From: an uncultured Marinobacterium sp.
Lineage (GTDB): Bacteria; Pseudomonadota; Gammaproteobacteria; Pseudomonadales; Balneatricaceae
Assembly: GCA_947501565.1 (NCBI GenBank)
Contig: CANMWJ010000028.1
Span: forward strand, 1 to 35,151
Direction: 5' to 3'
DNA: 35,151 nt
Shown here: one piece after another, positions 17,086 through 26,034 of the stretch
Numbering within the stretch: the stretch's first letter is position 1
How the letters are laid out: every line of letters starts with the position of its first letter
Position numbers and translations under genes: made by a program
Notes under the pieces: generated by a model
Seen by the model: only the letters and a program-made list of their open reading frames with translations
What the model was told of the DNA's origin: nothing
The model's database searches: none

Positions 17086-17114
17086 CCCACCCTACTAACT
17101 GAAAGCAGGGTGGG
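17086..17114. terminator. Hairpin between convergent DUF3080 and ProQ-like genes
   Basis: Perfect 8-bp stem CCCACCCT/AGGGTGGG (17086-17093/17107-17114) with a 13-nt loop, lying between the stops of two convergent genes. There is no T-run on either side, so its function as a terminator is uncertain. Confidence 0.45.
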
Positions 17115-17134
17115 TAAAGCATGAAGAGAGAGTG

Positions 17135-17662
17135 TTACTTGTTCTTAGACAGCAGCGCTTCCAGCTTACTGTTCATTCGATCTTGCTTCTCCTGCTCTTT
17201 TTTCTGCTCACGGCGACGCTGGTTGATCTCTTTCAGCTTACCTTTCGCATGCTCTGCTTCTTCAGCAGTTACAGCTCCTGCTGGTTCACCATTGATATCA
17301 ACCCGGTCTGCGCCTTCCTGCAACGAACGCAGGTAGTTGATCGAACGCACGTAGCTTGCCAGCGCACGCTTGATCTTGTTCTTCGCCAGTTTCTCATCGG
17401 CCACCAGGTCATCCTGAATACCAATTTTTAGCGGGCGTACATTTTTACGGTCAAAAGTATTTGGGTACGCTTCTGAAAGCTGCTGCAGAGCAGCCATATT
17501 TGCCGCACGATTCTTAGACTTAGCCTTTGGAGTTACTGCGTCGTTCACCTTGTTCGCCTCAATTCGTTTGCCGCGCCTCTCCTCTTCGGCGCAAAGCATC
17601 CGCTCAAATGTTTGGATTAACTGATCTGTCTCTTTACAACGTTGGGCAATGTTACTGTTCAT
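17135..17662 (-). CDS. ProQ/FinO-family RNA-binding protein
   Basis: 175 residues. The central part (about 55-135) has ProQ/FinO hallmarks: YPNTFDRKNVRPLKIGI, KRALASYVRSINYLRSL and the GEPAGAVTAEEAEHA stretch. N- and C-terminal tails are highly charged, and the C-terminus (140-175) is a K/E/R-rich helix. Family members bind structured 3' ends and terminator hairpins of sRNAs and mRNAs and act as RNA chaperones. The start ATG is 5 nt past the tusA stop and has no clear ribosome site, suggesting translational coupling to tusA. Whether it is the orthologue of E. coli ProQ or a paralogue cannot be decided here, so no symbol is given. Confidence 0.87.
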   Translation of the reverse strand: MNSNIAQRCKETDQLIQTFERMLCAEEERRGKRIEANKVNDAVTPKAKSKNRAANMAALQQLSEAYPNTFDRKNVRPLKIGIQDDLVADEKLAKNKIKRALASYVRSINYLRSLQEGADRVDINGEPAGAVTAEEAEHAKGKLKEINQRRREQKKEQEKQDRMNSKLEALLSKNK

Positions 17663-17667
17663 TCGTG

Positions 17668-17910
17668 TCAGTCAGAGCCTTTACGAATGTAATACTCGAA
17701 CACGTCGCCATTAATCTGTTGCTCAACCAACTCATGCCCCAGAAAAGAACAGAACTTAGGAATGTCTCTCTGTGTGGAAGGGTCTGTTGCGATCACATGC
17801 ACAATCTGACCACCACTCATGTCTCGCACTTTGTTGTGCAACAACATCACCGGCTCAGGACAAAACAACCCCTGAGCATCCATGGTGTGGTCAATTTTTA
17901 TATCTACCAT
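17668..17910 (-). CDS. tusA: Sulfur carrier protein TusA
   Basis: 80 residues, the usual size. The signature DAQGLFCPEPVM contains the persulfide-carrying Cys17 in CPxP, followed by the short alpha/beta fold with ATDPSTQRDIPKFC. TusA takes sulfur from IscS and passes it to TusBCD/TusE for 2-thiolation of tRNA wobble uridines. It is the first gene of a unit with the ProQ-like gene and diverges from the ABM gene. A TAAAAT hexamer on the minus strand (17994-17989) may be its -10. Confidence 0.93.
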   Translation of the reverse strand: MVDIKIDHTMDAQGLFCPEPVMLLHNKVRDMSGGQIVHVIATDPSTQRDIPKFCSFLGHELVEQQINGDVFEYYIRKGSD

Positions 17911-18002
17911 CGTGCTACTCGTAATTTCTGAGCGCCCATTGTCTCAAATTCACCCGTATACGCAAAGAAGGAAAGGGATTTAAGTCGCATTTTATCCAAT
18001 CT

Positions 18003-18023
18003 TGACTCATGATTACTGAGTCA
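18003..18023. promoter_or_regulatory. Dyad TGACTCA-n7-TGAGTCA in the tusA/ABM divergent region
   Basis: A perfect 7-bp inverted repeat with 7-nt spacer (18003-18009/18017-18023), about halfway between the divergent starts at 17910 and 18068 and just upstream of a minus-strand TAAAAT (17994-17989). It looks like an operator for a dimeric regulator; the regulator is unknown. Confidence 0.4.
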
Positions 18024-18067
18024 CATCTTGCTTACAGGAAGCAGTACTGCTCAATGAGGAAGCCATT

Positions 18068-18376
18068 ATGATTCGCGTAATAATTGAACGTCACATTGCA
18101 GAAGACCTTGCTGAACACTACGAACAAGCCGCCCGCAATACTCTGCAGCAGGCAATGGCCGCCCACGGCTTTATATCCGGCGAAGCACTACACGACGCCA
18201 ACAACCCGAATCACCGTTACGTTATCGTCACCTATCGAACTATTCAGGACTGGCAACGCTGGCATGGATCAGCAGAACGTAAAGAGATGATGGAAGCGAT
18301 CACGCCAATGCTGGAAACAGACGAAAAGATTACCGTACTTACACACGACGGCATGCTCCCCGAAAAGTCCTGCTGA
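18068..18376 (+). CDS. Antibiotic biosynthesis monooxygenase (ABM)-domain protein
   Basis: 102 residues forming one ferredoxin-like ABM domain: MIRVIIERHIAEDL start, GFISGEALHDANNP, YVIVTYRTIQDWQRWHGS, ITPMLETDEKITVL. Such small dimers bind or oxidise aromatic or heme-like ligands, or have unknown roles. No heme-degrading IsdG-type motif can be asserted. GAGGAAG precedes ATG at good spacing. The ABM label describes the fold only. Confidence 0.82.
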   Translation: MIRVIIERHIAEDLAEHYEQAARNTLQQAMAAHGFISGEALHDANNPNHRYVIVTYRTIQDWQRWHGSAERKEMMEAITPMLETDEKITVLTHDGMLPEKSC

Positions 18377-18386
18377 GGGGAGATAC

Positions 18387-18410
18387 GGCCAGAGCCAGCA
18401 CACTCTGGCC
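18387..18410. terminator. Hairpin between convergent ABM and rlmM genes
   Basis: Perfect 8-bp stem GGCCAGAG/CTCTGGCC (18387-18394/18403-18410) with an 8-nt loop between two convergent stops. No T-run follows in either direction, so termination may be weak. Confidence 0.5.
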
Positions 18411-18417
18411 CTACCTG

Positions 18418-19482
18418 TCAGATTACCCGCAATGTACAGGTAATCTCTTCACGATCGTGGTACAACTGCTTGGCGCGCAGCTCAAACCGCACACCCACCT
18501 CTGACAGGCGATCAGAAATGAGATTGAGGCAGCTCACAGTCTCCTGATAGCGCTTTTTCATCGGCAGCTTCAGATTGAATATCGCCTCACGACAGTATCC
18601 GTTGAGAATCCAGTCAACTGCCAGATGAGCTGTTCGCACCGGTTTTTCAACCACATCACAGACCATCATATCGACCATCTTTTCCGGCACATACTGATAC
18701 GCATCCGCTTCGACATGCTCAACCTGACCACTTTCCATCAGATCGGCATTCATTGGACCATTATCAACCGCCGCCACAAACATACTGCGATTAACCAACT
18801 GCCAGGTCCAACCACCAGGCGCAGCCCCCAGATCTACAGCCGTTCCACTGAGCGGGATGCGCTCATCCCACTGAGATTTAGGGATAAACCAGTGCCAGGC
18901 CTCTTCAAGCTTCAGGGTTGAGCGGCTGGGTGCCTGCTTGGGAAATTTGAGTCGCGGAATGCCGTTGAGCCAGGGTGCCGAGTTTGATACTGGCGCCACC
19001 CCCAGATACATCTCGCTGCCCGACAAGACAAACAGGTGCAACCGCTTAGGCTGCGACTGCTGCTTTTTCAGTTTACCTTTCTTACGCAGATGCTGCGCCA
19101 TCGCTGAGCTAAATTTCCGACAGAAGGTCACCAGCTCGCGCCCCTCCGTGGTATCTGGTTGCTCAGCCCATAGCTCTACACAATCAGGATAGGTTCCGAG
19201 AAGAGCATCAAGCTGCGCAATACGATCGCCTGCTTCCAGGTGCTGCAGCTCTCCACACGCCAGCCACTGGCGTATGAAAATTAACGACCGGAAGGAAACG
19301 TTTTCGATCACCGTCAGTGCTGCACCCGCTTCCTGACAGTGAAAGAGCACAAAACCACTGTGCTCTTTAAGCTGACAGTATCCATATACGCCCACTTCAG
19401 CAGCGCGATCTGTCACCTCGGCTGCTGCTTCTTTTTCAAACCCCGGGCGGCACTGCAGAACCAGCCGATCAAATTCGCTCAA
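18418..19482 (-). CDS. rlmM: 23S rRNA 2'-O-ribose methyltransferase RlmM (C2498)
   Basis: 354 residues, near E. coli RlmM (366). The N-terminal THUMP-type region (1-170; LVLQCRPGFEKEAAAE) binds rRNA and the C-terminal Rossmann fold (about 185-354) has SAM motif VDLGAAPGGW (216-225), Asp276 in VCDVVEKP and Lys305 in FNLKLPMKK. It methylates the 2'-OH of C2498 in the peptidyl-transferase region. The start is TTG (19482-19480), which overlaps the TGA stop of the upstream hydrolase gene (TTGA); GGAG is 8 nt upstream and the N-terminus aligns with homologues, so the rare start is credible and the two genes are translationally coupled. Confidence 0.95.
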   Translation of the reverse strand: MSEFDRLVLQCRPGFEKEAAAEVTDRAAEVGVYGYCQLKEHSGFVLFHCQEAGAALTVIENVSFRSLIFIRQWLACGELQHLEAGDRIAQLDALLGTYPDCVELWAEQPDTTEGRELVTFCRKFSSAMAQHLRKKGKLKKQQSQPKRLHLFVLSGSEMYLGVAPVSNSAPWLNGIPRLKFPKQAPSRSTLKLEEAWHWFIPKSQWDERIPLSGTAVDLGAAPGGWTWQLVNRSMFVAAVDNGPMNADLMESGQVEHVEADAYQYVPEKMVDMMVCDVVEKPVRTAHLAVDWILNGYCREAIFNLKLPMKKRYQETVSCLNLISDRLSEVGVRFELRAKQLYHDREEITCTLRVI

Positions 19483-20081
19483 CTAACTATCTCCTTCACA
19501 CAACGCGCTACGGTTTCTAAATGCGCCTGTTGTGTCATACCTGAAGCCTTCCGCGGCTTCAGGTCATGATTACCATCTTCCAGCCAGTGCAGATGCACAG
19601 ACTCTGACAGGCGGTAGTTTATCACTTCTTCGTAACTTCCCATCGCATCACGTGTACCCTGAAACACATGAAGCGGTTTTTTTAGTGTTTCCAGATGCTC
19701 CGTACGCAGCCGATCAGGTTTGCCAGCAGGGTGAAACGGGTAACCAAACACAAATCCAGCTACCGCATCTGTTTCATCTAAAAGCATCGACGCCACGCGC
19801 CCACCCATCGACTTTCCGGCGATATAAACGGGTGTGTTGTTAGCGCTGTGCTCGTCAATCAACTGACGATAATGCTGCAACAGCACATCAATACGGTCAG
19901 GCGGCCTTTTTTTCCCATCCTCCCGGCGTTTCTGCATATAAGGAAACTCGAAGCGAATAACCTGAAAACCGTCGCCAGACAATAAGCTGTCCATTTGCAC
20001 CATAAACTCATGATCCATGCCCGCGCCGGCACCATGCGCGAGCAGGACCACTCCTCGGGGATATTTATCATTAAAAAACAT
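19479..20081 (-). CDS. Small alpha/beta hydrolase (KANL3/Tex30-like)
   Basis: 200 residues, a compact alpha/beta hydrolase without signal peptide. The oxyanion region is LLAHGAGAGMDH (14-24), the nucleophile elbow GKSMGGR (Ser91), the acid lies in QGTRDAMG and the His in DGNHDL. Members of this family are annotated as dienelactone hydrolase-like, but the substrate is unknown. AAGGT lies about 11 nt before ATG. It overlaps the rlmM start by 4 nt. Its promoter shares the 372-bp region that holds the cco FNR box, but no good -10 is placed for FNR activation in this direction. Confidence 0.85.
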   Translation of the reverse strand: MFFNDKYPRGVVLLAHGAGAGMDHEFMVQMDSLLSGDGFQVIRFEFPYMQKRREDGKKRPPDRIDVLLQHYRQLIDEHSANNTPVYIAGKSMGGRVASMLLDETDAVAGFVFGYPFHPAGKPDRLRTEHLETLKKPLHVFQGTRDAMGSYEEVINYRLSESVHLHWLEDGNHDLKPRKASGMTQQAHLETVARCVKEIVS

Positions 20082-20453
20082 AGGGTTAATACCTTGGTAG
20101 CAAAGCTTTGCGAATCATACCGTCATGACTGCTTGATCTATATCAAGTAAAGAAAAAAAAACCTGCGCCATACCGCGCTAAAAAGCGCATCTAAAGTATG
20201 AACCCAGATCAATAATAGCCCGCAAGAATATCTTAATTCCAATATGGAATATGGATTTTTTCCTTATTATTCAATATGTTAAAAAACAGCAATCAGACAC
20301 CTATCATACTACTTTTGACGCAGGGCAATGGTTTCGCAGGTGCGACAATTGGTCTCAGTTAATGTTGTAATCACATTGAAAAACAGTGGCCATTTCCACA
20401 TAATTGCGCCTGAACTCTAATTTCCTTAAATAGCTTGTTGATGAGAGCCTGAC
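20082..20453. other. Divergent region upstream of ccoNOQP
   Basis: 372 bases without a gene. It holds a perfect FNR box (20133-20146), a poly-A stretch, a small stem GCGCT/AGCGC (20176-20189) and an AT-rich part with a tandem AATATGG (about 20239-20252). If the start is near 20181, the ccoN mRNA leader is about 270 nt, long enough for post-transcriptional control. An additional promoter nearer to ccoN cannot be excluded. Confidence 0.6.
20133..20146 (+). promoter_or_regulatory. FNR/Anr box upstream of ccoN
   Basis: TTGATCTATATCAA is a perfect match to TTGATnnnnATCAA. At class II spacing (centre -41.5) the start would be near 20181, with CATACC at 20169-20174 as a poor -10. The fnr gene of this window encodes the likely activator, and cbb3 operons are classic FNR/Anr targets at low oxygen. 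The hydrolase gene on the minus strand begins only 52 nt away and could also be affected. Confidence 0.85.
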
Positions 20454-21884
<1,431 letters not shown>

Positions 21885-21904
21885 GGTCATAGGAGCAGAT
21901 AGAA

Positions 21905-22525
21905 ATGATCAAACACGAAACGATTGAAAAGAATATCGGCCTTATGATCCTGCTGATCATCATCACTATCAGTGGTGGTGGTCTGGCTGAGATCGTACCT
22001 CTGTTCTTCCAGTCCTCTACTACCAAGCCAATCGAAGGCATGCGTACGTACACTGCACTGGAATTCGAAGGTCGCGACATTTACATCCGCGAAGGTTGTA
22101 ACGTATGTCACTCCCAGATGATTCGTCCGTTCCGCGCAGAAACTGAACGTTACGGCCACTTCTCCACCGCTAACGAACACGTATGGGAGCATCCGTTCCT
22201 GTGGGGCTCCAAGCGTACTGGTCCAGATCTGGCTCGCGTAGGTTCTCGTTACTCTGACGACTGGCACCGCGCTCACATGTACAACCCACGTGACGTTGTA
22301 CCTGAGTCCAAGATGCCTGCTTACCCATGGCTGTTCGAAAACAAGCTGAGCGGCAAAGACACTGCTAAGAAGCTTGAAGTACAGCGCTCTCTGGGCGTTC
22401 CATTTACCGATGAACAGATCGCTAACGCGCAGGAAGAAGTTCAGGGTAAATACGAAATCGACGCGCTGGTAGCGTACCTACAGTCTCTGGGTAAACTGCA
22501 CAACAACTACGACAAAGTGCGGTAA
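21905..22525 (+). CDS. ccoO: cbb3-type cytochrome c oxidase subunit II
   Basis: 206 residues. One N-terminal membrane helix (about 10-34) anchors a periplasmic monoheme cytochrome c with GCNVCHSQ (Cys65, Cys68, His69), and KMPAYPW supplies the distal Met. It passes electrons from CcoP to CcoN. It starts 20 nt after ccoN with AGGAGC as ribosome site and shares its high-expression codon use. Confidence 0.97.
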   Translation: MIKHETIEKNIGLMILLIIITISGGGLAEIVPLFFQSSTTKPIEGMRTYTALEFEGRDIYIREGCNVCHSQMIRPFRAETERYGHFSTANEHVWEHPFLWGSKRTGPDLARVGSRYSDDWHRAHMYNPRDVVPESKMPAYPWLFENKLSGKDTAKKLEVQRSLGVPFTDEQIANAQEEVQGKYEIDALVAYLQSLGKLHNNYDKVR

Positions 22526-22532
22526 GCAACCT

Positions 22533-22715
22533 GTGAGTTACGATGTTTATGGTCCTTATATCGTGGTGGTAATGCTCATCACCTTCCTGCTGCTGTTCGC
22601 CTGGGTACTGCACCCAAAGAACAAAGCGAAGTTTGATGACGCTGCCAACCTGCCCTTCCAAGATGATGAAGAAGGCAAAGATACAAAGACCGATAACGGG
22701 AGAATCGAAAAATGA
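22533..22715 (+). CDS. ccoQ: cbb3-type oxidase small subunit CcoQ
   Basis: 60 residues with one membrane helix (about 8-25) and a charged cytosolic tail; WVLHPKNKAKFDDAANLPF is the family signature. CcoQ stabilises the CcoNO-CcoP complex. The start is GTG (22533); the nearby ATG at 22543 is out of frame. It begins 7 nt after ccoO, and its stop overlaps the ccoP start (ATGA). Confidence 0.92.
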   Translation: MSYDVYGPYIVVVMLITFLLLFAWVLHPKNKAKFDDAANLPFQDDEEGKDTKTDNGRIEK

Positions 22716-23599
22716 GTGCTTTTTGGAGCGCATGGGTAACTGTAATTACCCTGGCAGTCATTCTAGGCTGCACCTGGTTGCTGCTGGCGACTCGTAAGAG
22801 TGAACCACACAAAGAAGCAACTGAAGAAACACTGGGCCACGAATTCGATGGCATCGAAGAGTATGACAACCCACTGCCAAGCTGGTGGTTCCAGATGTTC
22901 CTGGCAACCGTTGTCTTCGGTCTGGTATATCTGGTGATGTACCCAGGCTTCGGTAACTTCCAGGGTCTGCTGGGCTGGTCCTCTACTGGCCAGTGGGAAG
23001 AAGAGATGCAGCACGCAGAAGAAACGTACAAGCCTCTTTTCGCTAAGTACGCCACTCTGTCTGTTGAAGAACTGCAAAACGAAGAAGCAGGCCTGAAAAT
23101 GGGTCAGCGCATGTTCGCAAACAACTGCTCTCTGTGTCACGGTTCCACCGGTACTGGCGCATACGGCTTCCCTAACCTGACCGACAGCGACTGGCTGTAC
23201 GGCGGTGATGCTGCGACTATCAAAGCATCTATCACTAACGGTCGTAACGGCGGCATGCCACCATGGGGTGCGGTACTGGGCGAAGAAGGCGTACGTGACG
23301 TAACTAGCTATGTACTGAGCCTGAGCGGCCAGCAGGTTGATGCTGATTCCGCAGCTAAAGGTAAAACTCAGTACCAGGCTCTGTGTACTGCTTGTCACGG
23401 TGCTGACGGCACTGGCCTACAGGCACTGGGTGCACCTAACCTGACTGACGACACTTGGCTGTACGGCGGTTCTTTCGAGAAAGTTGCCCACACCATTCGT
23501 AACGGTCGTAACGGTGTAATGCCTGCGCACAAAACTCTGCTGAGCGAAGACAAGATCCACCTGATCACTGCTTACGTTTACAGCCTGTCTAACAAGTAA
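22712..23599 (+). CDS. ccoP: cbb3-type cytochrome c oxidase subunit III (diheme)
   Basis: 295 residues. Two N-terminal membrane helices (about 7-27 and 56-77) are followed by two cytochrome c domains with CSLCH (139-143) and CTACH (225-229). Axial Met residues lie in GGMPPWG and GVMPAHK. It receives electrons from soluble cytochromes c. Two N-terminal helices mark the longer CcoP form common in Gammaproteobacteria. It overlaps ccoQ by 4 nt and ends in a terminator. Confidence 0.97.
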   Translation: MSAFWSAWVTVITLAVILGCTWLLLATRKSEPHKEATEETLGHEFDGIEEYDNPLPSWWFQMFLATVVFGLVYLVMYPGFGNFQGLLGWSSTGQWEEEMQHAEETYKPLFAKYATLSVEELQNEEAGLKMGQRMFANNCSLCHGSTGTGAYGFPNLTDSDWLYGGDAATIKASITNGRNGGMPPWGAVLGEEGVRDVTSYVLSLSGQQVDADSAAKGKTQYQALCTACHGADGTGLQALGAPNLTDDTWLYGGSFEKVAHTIRNGRNGVMPAHKTLLSEDKIHLITAYVYSLSNK

Positions 23600-23614
23600 T
23601 TAGTTAGACTGACT

Positions 23615-23651
23615 AAAAAGGCGATATGATCTAAATCATATCGCCTTTTTT
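23615..23651 (+). terminator. Terminator after ccoNOQP
   Basis: Perfect 11-bp stem GGCGATATGAT/ATCATATCGCC (23620-23630/23635-23645), loop CTAA, flanked by A5 and T6, so usable in both directions. The apex TGAT-CTAA-ATCA is also the core of an FNR-type palindrome. Confidence 0.93.
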
Positions 23652-23854
23652 ATTGGACGCATTATAATATTCGAAAATGCTAATAAAGCATTGCACCATC
23701 GACCTGATCGCTCGTAAGCAAGCGCATCGCCGAAGGTGTATTGTCGTTTGTAATTCCTGTGCATTGGAGAGCCTGCACGCGACTTACAGGTTGCTTTACG
23801 TAATCGAGCAACTGTCGGCACGTGAGGTTTTATATATTTAGCGGTGAGCAACGC

Positions 23855-25285
23855 ATGAATCAGATACCAGTTCAAGATGTAACACCAAAGAAATCTGGTA
23901 AAGGCAAGCAGAACAAGGAAAACTTTGATCTTTACGCCAAACGCGAACATATCTACGTAAAGTTCTATAAAGGCTTCTTTAAAAACTTCCGTACCATTTC
24001 CAGCGCGATCATGCTGCTGATGTTCTACGGTTTCTCCTGGATTCAATGGGATGGCCGTCAGGCAGTCCTGTTCGACCTACCAAACCGTCAATTCCACGTC
24101 TTTGGCATGACCTTCTGGCCTCAGGACTTCATGCTGCTGTCCTGGTTGCTGATCATACTGGCATTCACCCTATTCTTCGTGACCGTATTTGCCGGCCGCT
24201 TATGGTGTGGTTACGCCTGCCCACAGTTCGTCTGGACCTGGTTTTTCATCTGGGCAGAGCGTATTACCGAAGGCGATCGCAATGCGCGCATGAAACTGGA
24301 CCGCGCACCGTGGTCCAAAGATAAAGTTTTGCGAAAGTCCGCCAAACACGCCCTCTGGCTACTGATTGCGACAACCTCCGCTATCGCCTTTGTCGGCTAC
24401 TTCACCCCTATCCGGGAACTACTGCCGGCTGTCTTCAGCTGGAACCTGGGCCCTTGGGAAACCTGGTGGCTTGGCTTCCTGGCAGTAGCAACCTACGGCA
24501 ACGCGGGCTGGCTGCGCGAACAGGTATGTATCTACATGTGCCCGTACGCACGCTTCCAGGCGGTAATGTTCGACCAGGATACACTGATCATCTCTTACGA
24601 TGAGAATCGCGGCGAAAATCGCGGCAAACGTAAAAAGAACGCCGACTACAAAGCTGACGGTCTGGGTGACTGCATCGATTGTAACGCCTGCGTTCATGTC
24701 TGCCCGGTTGGTATCGATATTCGCGACGGCCTGCAGTACGAATGTGTCGCATGTGGCGCCTGCGTTGACGTGTGTGACTCCATGATGGATCGCATGGGTT
24801 ATGAGCGCGGACTAGTCCGCTACACTACTGAGCACGCTCTGGAAGGCAATCAAACTAAACTCATGCGCCCACGCCTGATCGGCTACTTCGCATGTTTGAT
24901 GGCCATGTGTATCGCCTTTGGCTACACGATTCTCAGCCGCGTACCACTTGAAGTTGATATCCTGCGCGATCGTGGCCAGCTCTACGTAGAGAACTCACAA
25001 GGCAAGATTGAGAACGTCTATACGCTGAAGATTGCCAACAAAGAACAGGTCGACCATAAGTATGAACTGTCGATCCTTGGCCTCGACGGACTTGAAATGG
25101 TTGGCGAGAAAGTCCTTTTGGTAAAAGCCGGTGAGCTGCTTGACCACCCGATCCGCCTGCAGATTGAGCCGACCTACCTGGAACGCGCAAACTACGACAT
25201 CAGATTCAAGGTTCAGGCCATCGATAATGAAGCGATACTTGTAGAAGAGGAAAACCGCTTCATAGGCCCAGCACCGCGACGATAA
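23855..25285 (+). CDS. ccoG: cbb3 oxidase assembly protein CcoG (ferredoxin-type, copper-related)
   Basis: 476 residues from ATG 23855 (GGTGAG 9 nt upstream; an 11-codon longer GTG start at 23822 is less likely). About five membrane helices; CGYACPQ and YMCPYARF are conserved Cys motifs in the membrane part. Two 4Fe-4S clusters lie in the cytosolic loop: CIDCNACVHVCPVG and CVACGACVDVCDSMM. The C-terminal about 120 residues form an Ig-like periplasmic domain. CcoG is thought to reduce Cu(II) to Cu(I) for CcoI-mediated delivery to the oxidase. The terminator upstream suggests its own promoter in 23652-23854, where nothing convincing is visible. Confidence 0.95.
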   Translation: MNQIPVQDVTPKKSGKGKQNKENFDLYAKREHIYVKFYKGFFKNFRTISSAIMLLMFYGFSWIQWDGRQAVLFDLPNRQFHVFGMTFWPQDFMLLSWLLIILAFTLFFVTVFAGRLWCGYACPQFVWTWFFIWAERITEGDRNARMKLDRAPWSKDKVLRKSAKHALWLLIATTSAIAFVGYFTPIRELLPAVFSWNLGPWETWWLGFLAVATYGNAGWLREQVCIYMCPYARFQAVMFDQDTLIISYDENRGENRGKRKKNADYKADGLGDCIDCNACVHVCPVGIDIRDGLQYECVACGACVDVCDSMMDRMGYERGLVRYTTEHALEGNQTKLMRPRLIGYFACLMAMCIAFGYTILSRVPLEVDILRDRGQLYVENSQGKIENVYTLKIANKEQVDHKYELSILGLDGLEMVGEKVLLVKAGELLDHPIRLQIEPTYLERANYDIRFKVQAIDNEAILVEEENRFIGPAPRR

Positions 25286-25327
25286 GTCGCAGGGCTGATC
25301 AAAGCCAAACCTTCTGATTTAAGGTAG

Positions 25328-25365
25328 AATAGCCGCAACACCACGGGTGCTGCGGCTATTTTTTT
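25328..25365 (+). terminator. Terminator after ccoG
   Basis: Long stem: AATAGCCGCA (25328-25337) pairs with TGCGGCTATT (25351-25360), extended inwards by CACC/GGTG with one mismatch, followed by T run 25359-25365. It separates ccoG from ccoHIS, so ccoHIS probably has its own promoter in the 130 nt that follow. Confidence 0.9.
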
Positions 25366-25494
25366 AAGTATCGTTGCTCTGGCTCATTTAGTTGTTCTTT
25401 AGGATTAAAGTCTTAAGTTTCAACTACCTGAACACCCAAGACCCCGGTACACTTCACACCCGGAACAGATTATTCAGCTTTCAAAGAGATGTCG

Positions 25495-26031
25495 ATGAAC
25501 AAGCCCAATCCTGCAGTTGCACCTTGGTACAAACAACCTTGGCTCTGGTTTATTCTTACCCCCCTCATCGCGGTGTTCATTTACGGCTTCGCTTTTCTTT
25601 ACCTATCCATCATTACGCATGACGGCATCGTAAAAGACGACTACTACAAGGAAGCCCGTGGTTATCATGTTGATGACAGCCGCTCCACCTACACCCGAGA
25701 ACTTGGTTTAAGCGCTGACATCCGCCTGGATACCCTGACGGGCGATATCGTACTGAACCTATCCGGCAAGCTGGAAACGTTCCCTGAATTCCTTGCGCTG
25801 GACATCATCCATCCAACGCACCGCAACTACGACCAGTCTCTGACCCTTAAGCAACAGCCAGGGACTCAATCCTACCTGGGTAGCTTGCAGGGCAATTTGC
25901 TGGGTAAGCGCTACCTCGCCCTTACCGATCAGGAGAAACTCTGGCGTTTACGCTCAGAGATCATCGTTAAGAACCCGGAAGATGGCAGCGTAATGGAGCC
26001 AATTCAGGCTAAGCTCGTTGCATCTGAATAA
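25495..26031 (+). CDS. ccoH: cbb3 oxidase maturation protein CcoH (FixH family)
   Basis: 178 residues from ATG 25495 (AAAGAG 6 nt upstream); an in-frame ATG at 25489 would add two residues but leave no ribosome-site spacing. One membrane helix (about 18-38: LWFILTPLIAVFIYGFAFL) is followed by a periplasmic beta domain, with the family stretch GIVKDDYYKEARGY just after it. FixH/CcoH joins CcoN early in assembly. It lies 3 nt before ccoI. Confidence 0.92.
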   Translation: MNKPNPAVAPWYKQPWLWFILTPLIAVFIYGFAFLYLSIITHDGIVKDDYYKEARGYHVDDSRSTYTRELGLSADIRLDTLTGDIVLNLSGKLETFPEFLALDIIHPTHRNYDQSLTLKQQPGTQSYLGSLQGNLLGKRYLALTDQEKLWRLRSEIIVKNPEDGSVMEPIQAKLVASE

Positions 26032-26034
26032 ACC

